This document shows positions 1 to 7,366 of a stretch of DNA of 18,974 nucleotides, piece by piece. Below the pieces are notes generated by a model. That model did no database searches. It saw nothing but the letters and a program-made list of their open reading frames with translations, and was not told the origin of the DNA. The translations under genes and the position numbers were made by a program. The DNA is from JASGCP01 sp965263285. GTDB taxonomy: Bacteria; Bacteroidota; Bacteroidia; Chitinophagales; Chitinophagaceae. Location: the NCBI GenBank assembly GCA_965263285.1, contig CBDHHD010000007.1, forward strand, positions 1 through 18,974. The letters run 5' to 3'. How positions within the stretch are numbered: the stretch's first letter is position 1; every line of letters starts with the position of its first letter.

Positions 1-1
1 T

Positions 2-274
2 GACGATTGCGATGTTTATGATGGATTTGTGGCTTCTGTTGATGATGAGATTTGGAACTCTATCATGCCAACTAACCATTTTAATTGTCGTTGTATTGTT
101 GAGCAAGTAAGCGACAGAGAGTATAGTCCTACTACAGATAGGGAAGAGATAGAAATTAGTGCGGACTCTCTACCGCAAGAGTTTAATATAAATGTAGGCA
201 AGGAGCAGGTTATATTTCCGAATAACCATCCTTATTTTGCTGGTGTACCTAAAAAAACATTTGAAGATAATTAG
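2..274 (+). CDS. Mu gpF-like minor head / head morphogenesis protein, C-terminal part
   Basis: The reading frame is open from the first bases of the window, so the start lies upstream and only about 90 C-terminal residues are seen. They hold W-N-S-I-M-P-T-N-H-F-N-C-R-C, which resembles the conserved H-x-x-C-x-C signature of Mu gpF/SPP1 gp7-type head morphogenesis proteins, where the His and Cys residues sit near the C-terminus. These minor head proteins bind the portal and procapsid interior. The tail of the protein contains NHPYF followed by VPK, an ending I recall from Bacteroidota phage homologues. The downstream Mu gpG-like gene fits the Mu order F-G. The stop codon overlaps the stop of the opposite-strand gene by 4 bp. 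Family assignment rests on motif and context only. Confidence 0.7.
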   Translation, partial: DDCDVYDGFVASVDDEIWNSIMPTNHFNCRCIVEQVSDREYSPTTDREEIEISADSLPQEFNINVGKEQVIFPNNHPYFAGVPKKTFEDN

Positions 275-660
275 CAGTCAATATGTGTAATATATTCAAA
301 GCAATTATAAGGCACTATTTGTCCTACAACATCCGAAAATATACTTAGTGGTAAGCTTTCAAGTGTTGAGCAGTCTATTTCTTTAGTAGATAGCTCTTGG
401 CTCTTATTTTGCATTTCAATAAATTGTTGATTATCTATTTCCTTACCCATGTATCTTACTTTAGGTTGAGGCACAACACCATTAAATTTTTCATCTACAA
501 AATCTTGCATTGCTTTGTCTTGTTCGTGTAATAATTTCCCTATTTCTTTGGCTTTAATTATAAATATATATTTTTTTTTCAAATCAATATTTAAATTGAT
601 TATTTGCATTAATTCATTACGAATTAAGGACAATTGCGAAGCGGTTAAAATTTTTTGCAT
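271..660 (-). CDS. small antisense phage protein, DUF1617-like
   Basis: A 129-residue protein encoded against the structural operon, starting at an ATG whose complement lies at 658-660. The N-terminus (L-T-A-S-Q-L-S-L-I-R-N-E-L-M) followed by a long helical, charged segment (about residues 5-60) and a short beta-rich C-terminus (E-S-L-P-L-S-I-F) looks like the DUF1617 family of small phage proteins of unknown function. The composition is that of a real soluble protein and the plus-strand frames opposite it are not credible genes. It is convergent with the gpF-like gene (4 bp stop overlap) and divergent from the gpG-like gene, with a 57 bp gap that carries promoter-like boxes for both strands. 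Its separate orientation suggests expression independent of the late operon. I am confident that it is a gene, less so of the family. Confidence 0.72.
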   Translation of the reverse strand: MQKILTASQLSLIRNELMQIINLNIDLKKKYIFIIKAKEIGKLLHEQDKAMQDFVDEKFNGVVPQPKVRYMGKEIDNQQFIEMQNKSQELSTKEIDCSTLESLPLSIFSDVVGQIVPYNCFEYITHIDC

Positions 661-685
661 ATGTTTAAATTATTTGTTATATTTG
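654..685 (+). promoter_or_regulatory. Bacteroidota-type promoter for the structural operon
   Basis: TTTG at 654-657 and TATATTTG at 678-685 are separated by 20 bp. This matches the Bacteroidota sigma-ABfr consensus (TTTG/TTG at -33, TAnnTTTG at -7, 19-21 bp apart). Transcription would start near 690-695, leaving a leader of about 25 nt before the GTG at 718. The -33 box overlaps the start codon region of the opposite-strand gene. AT-rich DNA produces TAnnTTTG by chance, but here both boxes, the spacing and the intergenic position agree. Confidence 0.55.
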
Positions 686-693
686 CAAAGGTA
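686..693 (-). promoter_or_regulatory. candidate -7 box for the antisense gene
   Basis: On the minus strand this reads TACCTTTG, a match to TAnnTTTG, and it directly abuts the plus-strand -7 box, forming TATATTTGCAAAGGTA. It lies 25 bp upstream of the ATG of the minus-strand gene. I see no TTTG at the ideal 19-21 bp further upstream, so this is a half-supported promoter. Confidence 0.3.
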
Positions 694-717
694 TAACAAA
701 ACAATCAAAAATATTAT

Positions 718-1161
718 GTGTTAAGAAATAAAATAGACACAAATAAAATTTTAAAGGAGTTAGGGGCTACGGCTCGTAGCTTTTTTATTAATTCTTTTAG
801 GATGCAGGGGTGGACTAACAATAGTTTTACTCACTGGCAAGAGGTACAGAGAAGGATAGCAGGAACAAATGCGTACAAATACATAAAGCCAAAGACAAAA
901 CGGAAGAGTGCTATATTAGTGCTAAGCGGTGCTTTGCGTAGAAGTGTCGCAGGTATGTTAGTTAAGATAAATGAAAAAAATGTTACAATAGAGTTGCCAG
1001 ATAGTTCGGCAGGTGGTTTAGTGAGTTATGCTCGTTATCATAATGAAGGCACTAAAAACATACCTAAAAGGAAATTCATGGGAGAAAGTAATGAGCTAAA
1101 AAAACAATTAAAACAAGTTATAAAAAGAAATATTAATTTTGTTATAACAAACAAAAAGTAA
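718..1161 (+). CDS. virion morphogenesis protein (Mu gpG-like)
   Basis: A 147-residue basic protein. Residues 104-120 read YARYHNEGTKNIPKRKF, the hallmark H-x-x-G...P-x-R-x-F block of the phage virion morphogenesis / gpG family (Mu G, P2 gpS-like tail completion proteins). Such proteins act at the head-tail joining step, finishing tails or the neck. The W-x-x-V/R-Q region near residues 38-45 (HWQEVQRR) is also typical. The start is a GTG at 718. An ATG at 716 overlaps it but is out of frame and hits TAA after two codons, so either GTG is used or two bases are extra here. It is the first gene after the divergent promoter and overlaps the next gene as TAATG. Confidence 0.8.
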   Translation: MLRNKIDTNKILKELGATARSFFINSFRMQGWTNNSFTHWQEVQRRIAGTNAYKYIKPKTKRKSAILVLSGALRRSVAGMLVKINEKNVTIELPDSSAGGLVSYARYHNEGTKNIPKRKFMGESNELKKQLKQVIKRNINFVITNKK

Positions 1162-1646
1162 TGCAAGAGGTTTTCAATGAGTTATTAGCTAAATTAAGGA
1201 CTATTTCGGCACTACCATATTATAACATATGGAACAATCAATTTTTACAAATAAAAGAAGGTAAAGAGTATCAATTCCCTTTACCAGCGTGTTTTTTAGA
1301 GATTGTAAACACGATAGAGCATAAGCAATTAATACAACAAAGTACATCATCGCAATTAAATATTAATTTTCATTTACTATTTGATTTTTACGATGCAGGG
1401 AATAATGATTTTGAAAAAAATTTGTCTGTTTATACTCTAAGGGATAATTTAATATTAAATTTAATTAGCTTTGTTGTTAGCGGTTGCAGTCCTTTACAGC
1501 TTATAAGCGAACAGCAAGATTATGATCATGATAATTTAACGCATTATATATTTACTATGCAGTGCGAATACATAGAAAACACCTTTAACAGATATAATAG
1601 GCTTATTCCTTTCTATGCTAGAGATGAACAGACAACAAAAATATAA
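1161..1646 (+). CDS. tail terminator-like protein
   Basis: A 161-residue protein starting inside the stop of the preceding gene (TAATG), so the two are probably translationally coupled. It has the make-up of phage tail terminator/completion proteins: an N-terminal helix, a central segment of alternating strands (about residues 42-80: PACFLEIVN, then INFHLLFDF), a helix with YTLRDNL, and a final strand (YIFTMQCEY). The order gpG-like then terminator-like, before tail genes, matches Mu-like phages (Mu gp31 and gp37 are the counterparts I have in mind). Tail terminators cap the tube and sheath and join the tail to the head. No unique motif is visible, so the call rests on fold pattern and position. 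Confidence 0.5.
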   Translation: MQEVFNELLAKLRTISALPYYNIWNNQFLQIKEGKEYQFPLPACFLEIVNTIEHKQLIQQSTSSQLNINFHLLFDFYDAGNNDFEKNLSVYTLRDNLILNLISFVVSGCSPLQLISEQQDYDHDNLTHYIFTMQCEYIENTFNRYNRLIPFYARDEQTTKI

Positions 1647-1652
1647 AATATT

Positions 1653-2516
1653 ATGGCAAGGACAATACAACAGATACAAAACGACATAACTAAACAGGTA
1701 CAAAAAAATATACCACAGCTTACTAATACGAGCAAATTTAGTGTGTGGTATATGTTTACATATATATTTGCAGTCGCAACATCGTTACTAGAACAAATAT
1801 TTGAGTTATTACAAAGAGATGTAAACAAAGTCGCATCCACAATTCCACCTAATACTTTTTTATATTTGCAGGATAAAATTTTAAATTTGTTTCAATATAG
1901 TAGTACTAAAACGCAAATAATAAAATTACAAACAGATGCTACGCAAAGCAATTACTTACAGCCATACTATGATGTTACAGATAAGACTCTTAATATAGTT
2001 AGTCAGGTTTCTTTAAATAATAGCTTTACAATACCAGGAACACTAATAGTAAAGGCAATAGGTTCTAATAGGACTACTTTATCTGCTGATCAAAAAAATT
2101 CTTTAATTTATTTTTTAAATGTAATTGGCGTACCTGGTATTACTTACATAGTTAATTCTAATCAACCAGATACTATAGGCGGAGTGATAACTATAAATTA
2201 TAATAAGAATTATGCTAATTCGCAAATACAACCTTTATTTAATTCGTTTTTTAATAATTATGTTAGTAGCATAAGTTTCAACGGTAATTTTATTTTAACC
2301 GATTTCATGCGACAATTACAAGCAAACGATTGGGTAAATGATTTTGTAATTAATAATTTATTTGTTTATTCAACAAATATAACAACAAATTTAGTTCAAA
2401 ATAATCAAGTTATTGGTACAGGTGATTTTTTGCAAAATGATAACTCGGCAGGATATTTTGATTACAACCAAATTTTAAGACTTACTATTTATGTATTAAA
2501 TATAACAACAGTATAA
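1653..2516 (+). CDS. baseplate J-like wedge protein
   Basis: A 287-residue protein. The N-terminal 70 residues have the pattern of baseplate J / Mu gp47 proteins: a helical stretch with KFSVWYMFTYIFAVATSLLE, then a helix ending in a proline (VASTIPPNTFLYLQDKIL). A beta-rich middle (IPGTLIVKAIG) and a segment from about residue 160 (GVPGITYIVNSNQPDTIGG) follow, as in J proteins, where the middle domain carries a GvpG-type turn. J proteins form the peripheral wedges that trigger sheath contraction and hold the fibres. The final codon runs straight into the next start (TAAATG). The protein is shorter than typical J proteins (about 300-400 residues). Assignment is by pattern, not by a decisive motif. 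Confidence 0.55.
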   Translation: MARTIQQIQNDITKQVQKNIPQLTNTSKFSVWYMFTYIFAVATSLLEQIFELLQRDVNKVASTIPPNTFLYLQDKILNLFQYSSTKTQIIKLQTDATQSNYLQPYYDVTDKTLNIVSQVSLNNSFTIPGTLIVKAIGSNRTTLSADQKNSLIYFLNVIGVPGITYIVNSNQPDTIGGVITINYNKNYANSQIQPLFNSFFNNYVSSISFNGNFILTDFMRQLQANDWVNDFVINNLFVYSTNITTNLVQNNQVIGTGDFLQNDNSAGYFDYNQILRLTIYVLNITTV

Positions 2517-3290
2517 ATGAGATACAACATAAATTTACCTGATGCGGTTTTGCGTTTAGTTCCTAATTCGTGGCGTTCTTTTTTTCCTAAGGCTACGAGT
2601 GATTTTACTTTATTTTGTCAGTCTATAATACAAGGTATTATTTATATTCAAAATAGATTTTTAAGTTTTGTTTATTCTTCCTATACCATACAGGGTAATC
2701 AATGGAAAACAGGCACTACTTATTCTATTGGCTCTATAGTAACATTTAACTTAAATGTATATATAAATGTTACAGGGCAATTTACAACAAGCAATCCTTA
2801 CATAGATACTACAAATTGGAGTTTATACTTAAATAATTTTATTGGTGTTTATGATAGAGTACGATATAATGGTTCTGTTTTATCTCTCACATTTGCGTTA
2901 AATAAGCAGTTTGGAGGCACATTCGTACAACCGAATGTCGTATTACCTTATAATTTGAGCTCTATATATATCTCAACGGATGTAGAGTATTCGGATAATT
3001 ATAGTATTAGTCTTTCGGGTAATGTTTCTTCCTTTCAAGGCTTAAATAACTCTGTTTTTAATTATTTAGGTACACCGAGAGTTAGCGACATAGTAGGCGT
3101 ATCTTTAAGTGGCACAGCTTCTACTAATGTAGATTTATTTGCTATTCATGTTCCTATAGCTATTTATATTGCGGTTACAGGACAAGTAGTATCGGCAGGG
3201 CAGACAAATCCTACGGGATACCAAATATTTATTAATTTTGTTGAACAATTTAGTTTTGCAGGTTTTATTATTTCTGTTGTAACATACTAA
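2517..3290 (+). CDS. baseplate-associated protein (gpI position) with a carbohydrate-binding-like module
   Basis: A 257-residue protein starting immediately after the J-like stop. Residues 1-50 are partly helical (LPDAVLRLVPNSWRSFF), as expected for the wedge-binding N-terminus of a gpI-type protein. Residues 63-104 have the spacing of a CBM5/12-like chitin-binding fold: W-K-T-G-T-T-Y-S-I-G-S-I-V-T, then N-V-Y-I-N-V-T, then N-P and a closing N-W-S. The rest is beta-rich and low in charge, ending in a hydrophobic strand. The neighbour upstream is the J-like protein, the usual partner of gpI in P2 and Mu. I infer a baseplate or fibre-attachment protein that may touch a surface glycan; gpI homology itself is not demonstrated. 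Confidence 0.45.
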   Translation: MRYNINLPDAVLRLVPNSWRSFFPKATSDFTLFCQSIIQGIIYIQNRFLSFVYSSYTIQGNQWKTGTTYSIGSIVTFNLNVYINVTGQFTTSNPYIDTTNWSLYLNNFIGVYDRVRYNGSVLSLTFALNKQFGGTFVQPNVVLPYNLSSIYISTDVEYSDNYSISLSGNVSSFQGLNNSVFNYLGTPRVSDIVGVSLSGTASTNVDLFAIHVPIAIYIAVTGQVVSAGQTNPTGYQIFINFVEQFSFAGFIISVVTY

Positions 3291-3300
3291 AAATTTATTT

Positions 3301-4338
3301 ATGAGATTAGACTTAGATTTTTTAACGGGTAATAATAATTTATACTTCCCAGTTAAGAGGGGGACATTGAATATATTAGGTGGAGCTCCTTCTATTGACT
3401 TGTCGGCAAGTAGTGGTGATACTTCTTTATTAGTTCCTTCGGATAACCATCTTGCTTCTGTTGTTGGTGTTTATTTTCCTGATGATATTAAAGATTATTT
3501 TTACTCTGCTACTGTAGGCGGTACATCTATTTTAGTTAGTATAAGAGACAGTGGACATCCTGATGCTCCGACACCTATTTACAGCGATTTATTAGTTTGT
3601 TTTTTAGTTAATATAACAGGTGGTATTAATTCTGCGTATAAGTATCTTGGTTTTGGTCAACAGCAATTAGCTTATGTTAAGCAGTACTCACCACAAACAA
3701 CACCAGTAACACCTACAAGTATAATAATTTATGAGATTAGCTTACAGATAAGCAATGGTGAGGCTGATCCAGTAACTATATTAGGCGGTTCATCTACACA
3801 AACGCAAAATATACATAAGTTTATTTTAGGTTTTTATAATACCGATAATTATTGTCCTCTTGTTAATCCTACTTTTTGGGGAGGTTCAAGTAATTTTACC
3901 GTGTTAAGTTATAATGGCACAAGTGGAATAGCATTTAATAAGATTTTTTATATAAATGATAATAGATATGGTATAAAATATACTATACAATATACAGCTA
4001 ATCAAGTGCAACCGTTATTATTACAAAGTCCTAGTACATATCCTTCTGTTGCTACTACTTATAATCTTAATTTACAATATGGAGGAGGTTATTTTACCTT
4101 AGCGGTTAATATTATTTTTGCAGGAAATCCTACTATTACTTTTGGAACAGGTGCTTCTTTTTTTATAAAGACTTTTATAGATAATCTTGTTGCTCAATCT
4201 TCATACTCTAATAATTTAAAATTGCTTTTACTAAAAAATAGGATAGACAATGATTTTTCTGATTATGTTAGTGATGGAAATATAGCTGGTTTAGCAATAA
4301 CACAATCAACAGGGAATCGGAACAAACTAATACAATGA
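3301..4338 (+). CDS. unknown beta-rich virion protein, frameshifted near the 3' end
   Basis: A 345-residue reading frame of strongly beta-type, Gly/Ser/Thr/Asn-rich sequence with few charges, no signal peptide and no family signature that I recognise. It sits between the J/I-like pair and the head protease and starts after an A/T leader (AAAAATTTATTTATG), so it is probably a baseplate or fibre-like virion protein. The frame ends in N-R-N-K-L-I-Q, which looks like noise after a frame break. One extra G in the GGG at 4312-4314 would give T-G-E-S-E-Q-T-N-T-M-I-T and continue the protein to 4424, about 374 residues. The break may be a sequencing error or a true mutation. Confidence 0.55.
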   Translation: MRLDLDFLTGNNNLYFPVKRGTLNILGGAPSIDLSASSGDTSLLVPSDNHLASVVGVYFPDDIKDYFYSATVGGTSILVSIRDSGHPDAPTPIYSDLLVCFLVNITGGINSAYKYLGFGQQQLAYVKQYSPQTTPVTPTSIIIYEISLQISNGEADPVTILGGSSTQTQNIHKFILGFYNTDNYCPLVNPTFWGGSSNFTVLSYNGTSGIAFNKIFYINDNRYGIKYTIQYTANQVQPLLLQSPSTYPSVATTYNLNLQYGGGYFTLAVNIIFAGNPTITFGTGASFFIKTFIDNLVAQSSYSNNLKLLLLKNRIDNDFSDYVSDGNIAGLAITQSTGNRNKLIQ

Positions 4339-4424
4339 TTACGAGTGTTGCAAATAAATCATATACTTTGGGTTCTGCTAATTATACAGGTTGTTATTCA
4401 TTTAGTTTTCAAGTAATAATTTAA
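4338..4424 (+). pseudogene. C-terminal tail of the preceding gene in the -1 frame
   Basis: This stretch lies between the apparent stop at 4336-4338 and the protease gene. It is open in the -1 frame and reads I-T-S-V-A-N-K-S-Y-T-L-G-S-A-N-Y-T-G-C-Y and then S-F-S-F-Q-V-I-I before TAA. The alternating hydrophobic ending looks like a true C-terminal strand of the upstream protein. No start with a leader of its own is evident other than an ATG at 4335 inside the upstream frame. Confidence 0.55.
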
Positions 4425-4434
4425 AAATAATTTT

Positions 4435-5757
4435 ATGGAATTTATCTACTCAAAAGACTTAGACAAAGACATCCCTACGATGTGGCTAAATGGCACGATA
4501 GGAAACGACAACAGCGGTGAGTTTTTTATTGATAGCAATCAATTTATTAACGAGCTATATGCTCTTGACAGCATGGGCAAGGGAACAATAAATGTAATGA
4601 TAAACAGTAAGGGAGGAAATGTTATTGATGGATGGGCTATATTTAACGCAATAAAAACGGTTAGCGCAAAGGTAGATACCTATAATATAGGGCTATGTGC
4701 TTCCATAGCATCGGTAATATTTCAGGCAGGAAGGCAAAGGTGTACTTATGAGGGTTCGTTGCTTATGATACATAATCCTTTCTTTCAAGAGCAAGTAACA
4801 GATGAGCAAAAAAAGTCCTTAGACAAATTTAAGGAAAGCATCATTACTATGCTTACTCACAAAACAAAATTAAGTGTAGATAAGATAAGCGACATGATGA
4901 ACGAAACGACATGGCTAAATGCTGATGAGTGTTTAAATCTTTCATTGTGCGACAAGATAATAGAATTAAAAGACTTGAATAAGTCAAGGATGCTTAACAA
5001 ATTGCAAGAAATAAAAAATAAATGTATAACAAAAGAGTTAGCTAATAACAAATATAACTATTTTTGTTCTGTTTTAAATTCATACATTAACGAAAAAGAA
5101 ACTATTATGAACGAAAATTTTTCAATTGTAAATCATTTAGCACCTATAAATCAAACATTAGGACTAATTCCAGAGGCTAATTCTAATTCAATAATTTCAG
5201 CTATTGATAGAATACGAATGGAAAAAAACGATATTCTTAACTCATCAAAAAAAGAAATTGATGACATGAAAGAAAAGATGAAAGCAATGAAAGATAATTA
5301 CGATAAAGTAAAAGAGGAGTACGACAAAATGAAAAATGAAACTTCCGAATTTCTAAAAGACTTCGGTAGCTGGGAGGATGTAGTTAAGTGGATGAATAAA
5401 ATGAAAGACAAGGAAAAAGCAGATAAGGAAGAAATGGACAAAGCTAAAAACAATTTAATAAATAATTATCTTAACGAAGCTATTCAACAAGGAAAAATAA
5501 GTGCTTCGCATAAAAACATTTGGGAATATGCTTTAAAAAACAATTATGAGCAATCTATTGAGGAGTTAAAAAACTTATCTATTAACATAAAGATGCCATC
5601 TAATTCTGTATTACCTACAGAAATAAAAGCGCAACAAGTTAGCGTAGAGCTTCCTGCTGGTATTGTTAATATGGGCGATCCTATTAATAAGTATCAAGCA
5701 GAGATAATTAATAAAATGAGAGAAAATAAAACAGGTATATTTTTTGAAAAAAAATAA
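4435..5757 (+). CDS. head maturation protease (ClpP-like, S14/S49 type) fused to scaffold
   Basis: A 440-residue protein in two parts. Residues 1-180 follow a ClpP-like fold. INSKGGNVIDGWAIF (57-70) matches the oxyanion-loop motif, IGLCASIAS (85-93) carries the probable nucleophile Ser90, and LLMIHNP (109-115) carries the probable catalytic His113. The third catalytic residue is not obvious. Residues 225-440 look like scaffold: a highly charged K/E/D/M-rich coiled coil (about 255-345), then a helical tail ending in NKMRENKTGIFF. Such proteases cleave the scaffold and often the capsid protein during procapsid maturation. The major capsid gene follows 10 bp later, as expected. An in-frame ATG at 5107 (residue 225), just before the scaffold part, could give a scaffold-only product, as with Mu I/Z and lambda C/Nu3. 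Confidence 0.85.
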   Translation: MEFIYSKDLDKDIPTMWLNGTIGNDNSGEFFIDSNQFINELYALDSMGKGTINVMINSKGGNVIDGWAIFNAIKTVSAKVDTYNIGLCASIASVIFQAGRQRCTYEGSLLMIHNPFFQEQVTDEQKKSLDKFKESIITMLTHKTKLSVDKISDMMNETTWLNADECLNLSLCDKIIELKDLNKSRMLNKLQEIKNKCITKELANNKYNYFCSVLNSYINEKETIMNENFSIVNHLAPINQTLGLIPEANSNSIISAIDRIRMEKNDILNSSKKEIDDMKEKMKAMKDNYDKVKEEYDKMKNETSEFLKDFGSWEDVVKWMNKMKDKEKADKEEMDKAKNNLINNYLNEAIQQGKISASHKNIWEYALKNNYEQSIEELKNLSINIKMPSNSVLPTEIKAQQVSVELPAGIVNMGDPINKYQAEIINKMRENKTGIFFEKK

Positions 5758-5767
5758 ATAATAATAT

Positions 5768-6982
5768 ATGAGATTATTAAACGAAAATCTTTTATTGTTC
5801 CCTACAGCATCCACAGGTGGTATTAGTCCATTGTCTCTTAATATGAATGTAGCTGGTCCGGGGCCAAACAGCTTCGTAACGGATACAACCTATGCAGGTG
5901 AGGGTTTGCTCGGTATTGCGGTGCAACCTTATGTATTTGGTTTACAGAGCGTTTCTACAGGTTCTCTTTGGGTACAAGATGGAATTAAATTACAAGTTGT
6001 TGTACCTACTAACCGAGTTACAAGTCCTTTACAACCTTATCAATCTACTTTTACAGATACGCAAAATGCAAATTTTAGTATCGGTGGTAGAACGATAGTG
6101 CCACAATCTTTTGGCTCTTATTTTAGATTTACTCCTGATGATTTAAGAAGAAACTGGCAAGCGATTAATTTAGATCAAATTATAATGAATAGAACATTAC
6201 CTTTAGAGGTAACAAACTATTTAATGCCATATGTATTAGTTAATATTTTCCAACAAGTAGAAATAGGTACTTGGATAGGTAGCACATCGTACGCAGGAAG
6301 TCCAAATGTACCTAATACTGATCCAAGATATCAATATCAATACTTTGATGGTCTTATTAAGCAATTTGTACAAACTTATAATGCTCTTGCTCCTAATACT
6401 ACGCAAGGTATACCTACAACGAATAGAATAGATAACACCGATCCTATTTCCGGAGCGGCACCTAACACCGGAACTTGGAAATTAACAGCCGGTCCAACAA
6501 GTGCAAGTGGAACAACGGATGGAGTTAGAAACGTGGGCGATGCAATGGCTGATATACTTACAGCAGTAGGCTTATACAATACGGCTATTATAACAGATAT
6601 AAACAGATTTAAAAACTTTAAATTTTTGATGGGCGGTAAGACAAGACAATTATATGCTGATACTCTTACTCGTACGTTGAATTTTAAAGGAAACAACTGG
6701 ACAACGGCTTCGTTAGATAACTTTGAGGGTTATGAGGTAGTAACTTGTGCGGGTATTCCTGCAGATACTATTGTGTTTACTAACGTTTCACCAGTACCTC
6801 AAAACGGAAACCTTGTATTTGGTTGTAACAGTGTGGATGACTCATTTGTTAAGTTTGATAAATATCCCGGTCCTTCTGTTGATTACTATCTTGAATTTAG
6901 ATTTAGGGCGAGTGTTCAATATATGTTACCAGAACAAGTGTTCTTGTATACACCTTTGACTGCTGCGAGCTTTATACCTTAA
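5768..6982 (+). CDS. major capsid protein (HK97 fold, inferred)
   Basis: A 404-residue protein directly downstream of the protease-scaffold gene, the standard position of the major head protein. It is neutral, rich in Pro/Asn/Thr, and has the organisation of HK97-fold subunits. There is an N-terminal arm (1-60), an extended-loop-like segment (about 75-125), a helical spine-like section with FRFTPDDLRRNWQ, and a central domain (about 225-345). A C-terminal strand region ends in YMLPEQVFLYTPL. It would form the icosahedral shell. Residues 235-339 are repeated in the next gene at about 69% identity by hand count. I see no cross-linking motif and no large insertion. Start: ATG at 5768 after an A/T leader (AAATAATAATATATG). 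Confidence 0.8.
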   Translation: MRLLNENLLLFPTASTGGISPLSLNMNVAGPGPNSFVTDTTYAGEGLLGIAVQPYVFGLQSVSTGSLWVQDGIKLQVVVPTNRVTSPLQPYQSTFTDTQNANFSIGGRTIVPQSFGSYFRFTPDDLRRNWQAINLDQIIMNRTLPLEVTNYLMPYVLVNIFQQVEIGTWIGSTSYAGSPNVPNTDPRYQYQYFDGLIKQFVQTYNALAPNTTQGIPTTNRIDNTDPISGAAPNTGTWKLTAGPTSASGTTDGVRNVGDAMADILTAVGLYNTAIITDINRFKNFKFLMGGKTRQLYADTLTRTLNFKGNNWTTASLDNFEGYEVVTCAGIPADTIVFTNVSPVPQNGNLVFGCNSVDDSFVKFDKYPGPSVDYYLEFRFRASVQYMLPEQVFLYTPLTAASFIP

Positions 6983-6993
6983 TTTATTAAAAT

Positions 6994-7362
6994 ATGGAAA
7001 TATCTTGTGAGTATACTAAAATTGGCACTTGGAAGTTAACAGCAGGTGAAATAAGTGCAAGTGGAAAAACTGATGTTGTTAGAAGTGTCGGCGATGTAAT
7101 GGCTAATATACTTAAAAAAGTAGAATTATACAACAATGATATTGTAACAGATACAAACAGATTTAAAAATTTTAAATTCTTAATGACAGGTAAAACAAGG
7201 CAATTGTATCATGATGAAATTAATAAAACTTTGATTTTCAAGGGAAATAACTTTATACATGGTTCTTTAGATAATTTTGAGGGTTATAAAGTATTAGAAT
7301 GTGAAGATATTAATGAAGATACTATTTTGTTTACTAATGATTTAAAAACATTAACAGCATAA
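6994..7362 (+). CDS. stand-alone paralogue of the capsid protein's central domain
   Basis: A 122-residue protein whose residues 11-115 align without gaps to residues 235-339 of the upstream capsid protein. By hand count 72 of 105 residues are identical, including NRFKNFKFLM, GKTRQLY and SLDNFEGY. It has its own start (TTATTAAAATATGG leader, as in neighbours) and stop, ten new N-terminal residues and seven new C-terminal ones. At 19 of the 72 identical positions the codon differs, so divergence is not recent, yet no stop or indel has entered. Of the 33 replacements, 11 gain a charged residue and one loses a charge, as expected if a surface once buried in the shell is now exposed to solvent. 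The role is unknown. Options are a minor or decorating head protein, an assembly modulator, or a surviving fragment of a duplicated capsid gene. Confidence 0.75.
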   Translation: MEISCEYTKIGTWKLTAGEISASGKTDVVRSVGDVMANILKKVELYNNDIVTDTNRFKNFKFLMTGKTRQLYHDEINKTLIFKGNNFIHGSLDNFEGYKVLECEDINEDTILFTNDLKTLTA

Positions 7363-7366
7363 AAAT

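Noticed and set aside
1763..1868. TAnnTTTG boxes at 1763-1770 and 1861-1868 (also elsewhere inside genes)
   Set aside because: They are inside the J-like coding region, lack a TTTG at 19-21 bp upstream, and such 8-mers are expected by chance in AT-rich DNA.
6376..6696. 106-codon minus-strand frame inside the capsid gene
   Set aside because: It is a shadow of the capsid coding frame, with no leader, promoter or recognisable domain; the plus-strand frame is clearly the gene.
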